Source of the DNA: an uncultured Bacteroidia bacterium | GTDB taxonomy: Bacteria; Bacteroidota; Bacteroidia; Bacteroidales; F082 | Direction: 5' to 3' | NCBI GenBank assembly: GCA_902774295.1 | Contig: CACYHP010000001.1 | Span: forward strand, 558,001 to 622,000 | Length of the DNA stretch: 64,000 bases | Part shown: in pieces, positions 63,189 through 64,000 of the stretch | Layout: each line of letters opens with the position of its first letter | How positions within the stretch are numbered: position 1 is the stretch's first letter | Program-made: the position numbers and the translations under genes | The notes under the pieces: generated by a model | Databases searched by the model: none | Told to the model about the DNA's origin: nothing | Seen by the model: only the letters and a program-made list of their open reading frames with translations

Positions 63189-64000
63189 ATGAAGACTATA
63201 ATTCGTTTATTAACTGTTGCATTTCTTATTGCAAGTGTAACTGAAGTAAGAGCCGAGAAGATCCAGATGAATGGCCCTCAAACTCGGAATCTGAAACAAA
63301 CCACTGCTGGATGTACACCATCTTCAACCTATGCATGGTTGAACATCAACAACGCCAGAGTGCGTGTCAACGCCGGTGGTGATATGTGGTGGGATCTTCC
63401 GGGTGGTTCTGGATCAAAGTACTACATTCCAGCTAACGGTTCAGCAACTTCATTGTATGCAGGATCTCTTTGGATCGCAGGTATGGACATCAACAACCAG
63501 TTGAAGTGCGCCGCTATCCGTTTCCGTCAGATCGGTAACGACTTCTGGACAGGTCCTCTTACAGTTGATGGAACAGCATCTATCGACGCTGCAACATGTA
63601 TGGAGTACGATAAAATGTACAACATCACACGCGCCGAAGTCGATGACTTCCTCCAGAATTGTGATGAAAACGGTATTCCTCTCCCAGGATACGAAATCCC
63701 AACCAACATCTTGAACTGGCCTGCTCACGGCGACCCGGCAAGAGGCATGAGCTACTACCTCGCTCCTTTCTATGATAGAGACGAAGATGGTACTTACGAT
63801 CCTTCACAGGGTGACTATCCATACTACGATATCACCAACGAACTCTGCCACACTCAAGTTCCTACAATGGAAGAGCTTAATGAAGGTACAGTTCACGGAT
63901 CTATCCTCGCTGACCAAGTTATCAAAGGTGACCAGACTCTCTGGTGGGTGTTCAACGATAAAGGTAACTCTCACACTGAAACTGGCGGTTCAGCTATCGG
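63189..64000 (+). CDS. Large secreted protein, 5' part (probable T9SS cargo)
   Basis: The frame is open from ATG 63189 to the window edge (270 codons seen). Signal peptide at about 1-22 (IIRLLTVAFLIASVTEVRA). The pattern WLNINNARVRVNAGGDMWWDL, SLYAGSLWIAGMDINNQLKCAAIRFRQIGNDFWTGPL is that of a widespread Bacteroidota family of large exported proteins that usually end in type IX sorting domains. An acidic loop DRDEDGTYDPSQGDYP resembles a calcium-binding repeat. It is 23 bases after the TonB-dependent receptor and shares its codon bias, so they are co-expressed. The C-terminus is outside the window. Confidence 0.8.
   Translation, partial: MKTIIRLLTVAFLIASVTEVRAEKIQMNGPQTRNLKQTTAGCTPSSTYAWLNINNARVRVNAGGDMWWDLPGGSGSKYYIPANGSATSLYAGSLWIAGMDINNQLKCAAIRFRQIGNDFWTGPLTVDGTASIDAATCMEYDKMYNITRAEVDDFLQNCDENGIPLPGYEIPTNILNWPAHGDPARGMSYYLAPFYDRDEDGTYDPSQGDYPYYDITNELCHTQVPTMEELNEGTVHGSILADQVIKGDQTLWWVFNDKGNSHTETGGSAI

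Noticed and set aside
59455..64000. SusC/SusD polysaccharide utilisation locus
   Set aside because: The gene after the receptor is not SusD-like, and the receptor lacks a clear SusC-type partner context.

Overview
This window comes from a member of the Bacteroidota, most likely the order Bacteroidales. The promoters fit the Bacteroidetes -33/-7 type (TTTG, about 20 bases, TAnnTTTG). Several secreted proteins end in type IX secretion sorting domains. There is a TonB-dependent receptor with a carboxypeptidase-regulatory-like N-terminus, an OstA-like protein plus an LptD-like protein, and a PcrB-type geranylgeranylglyceryl phosphate synthase. The species cannot be told from the sequence alone.

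Positions 1 to about 11.6 kb are accessory DNA. At the left edge a compact minus-strand operon runs vWA-like lipoprotein, small membrane protein, tubulin/FtsZ-superfamily protein, then a gene cut by the window edge. Upstream of it lies a 166-base fold-back element. A secreted NUC1 nuclease and an AlbA/RecG-like regulator follow. From 6.1 to 11.2 kb are the plasticity genes of a Bacteroidales integrative element: DUF3987/PriCT-2 protein, VirE-N/BT4734-like protein, two excisionase-like HTH proteins, an unknown protein and a tyrosine recombinase. A striking 10-base-phased dyad array sits among them.

From 11.6 to 22.8 kb there is a cluster of surface and secreted functions around an AraC-type membrane regulator: a small protein with a sorting-like tail, a giant repeat adhesin with two frameshifts near its 3' end, a phosphoglycerate mutase that carries a lipoprotein signal, and a C10 (streptopain-like) protease. 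A 14-base motif recurs upstream of the adhesin and at the mutase promoter, and a related palindrome lies between the regulator and the protease, suggesting a local regulon. RlmN follows.

From 22.8 to 25.2 kb is a tripartite HipBST toxin-antitoxin locus with three 18-base operators at exact 40-base spacing, then an ORF6N gene broken by an internal deletion.

From 25.3 to 36.2 kb is a metabolic region: both subunits of a methylcrotonyl-CoA-carboxylase-like enzyme, a methylglutaconyl-CoA-hydratase-like enzyme, an acyl-CoA dehydrogenase, phosphate butyryltransferase and butyrate kinase. Together these suggest branched-chain or short-chain acyl-CoA turnover with ATP recovery. A GNAT enzyme, a secreted protein, an HdeD-like membrane protein and a ThrE-type exporter are interspersed.

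From 36.2 to 52.7 kb are mostly envelope genes: OstA-like protein, tRNA-Ala(GGC), MauE/DoxX-like protein, AsmA, a lipocalin-like lipoprotein, RidA, MltC-like transglycosylase, LptD-like protein, amidase with SPOR domain, dipeptidyl peptidase IV, PcrB and a histidine kinase. From 52.7 kb to the end come a leucyl-tRNA synthetase carrying an inserted DUF559-like nuclease-fold domain, a GH29 fucosidase and S-adenosylhomocysteinase in one operon, a Rieske-like lipoprotein, and a TonB-dependent receptor followed by the start of a secreted protein.

The best candidates for unusual biology are the tubulin-like/vWA operon, the LeuRS insertion, the lipoprotein phosphoglycerate mutase, the phased dyad array and the shared motif around the AraC regulator.
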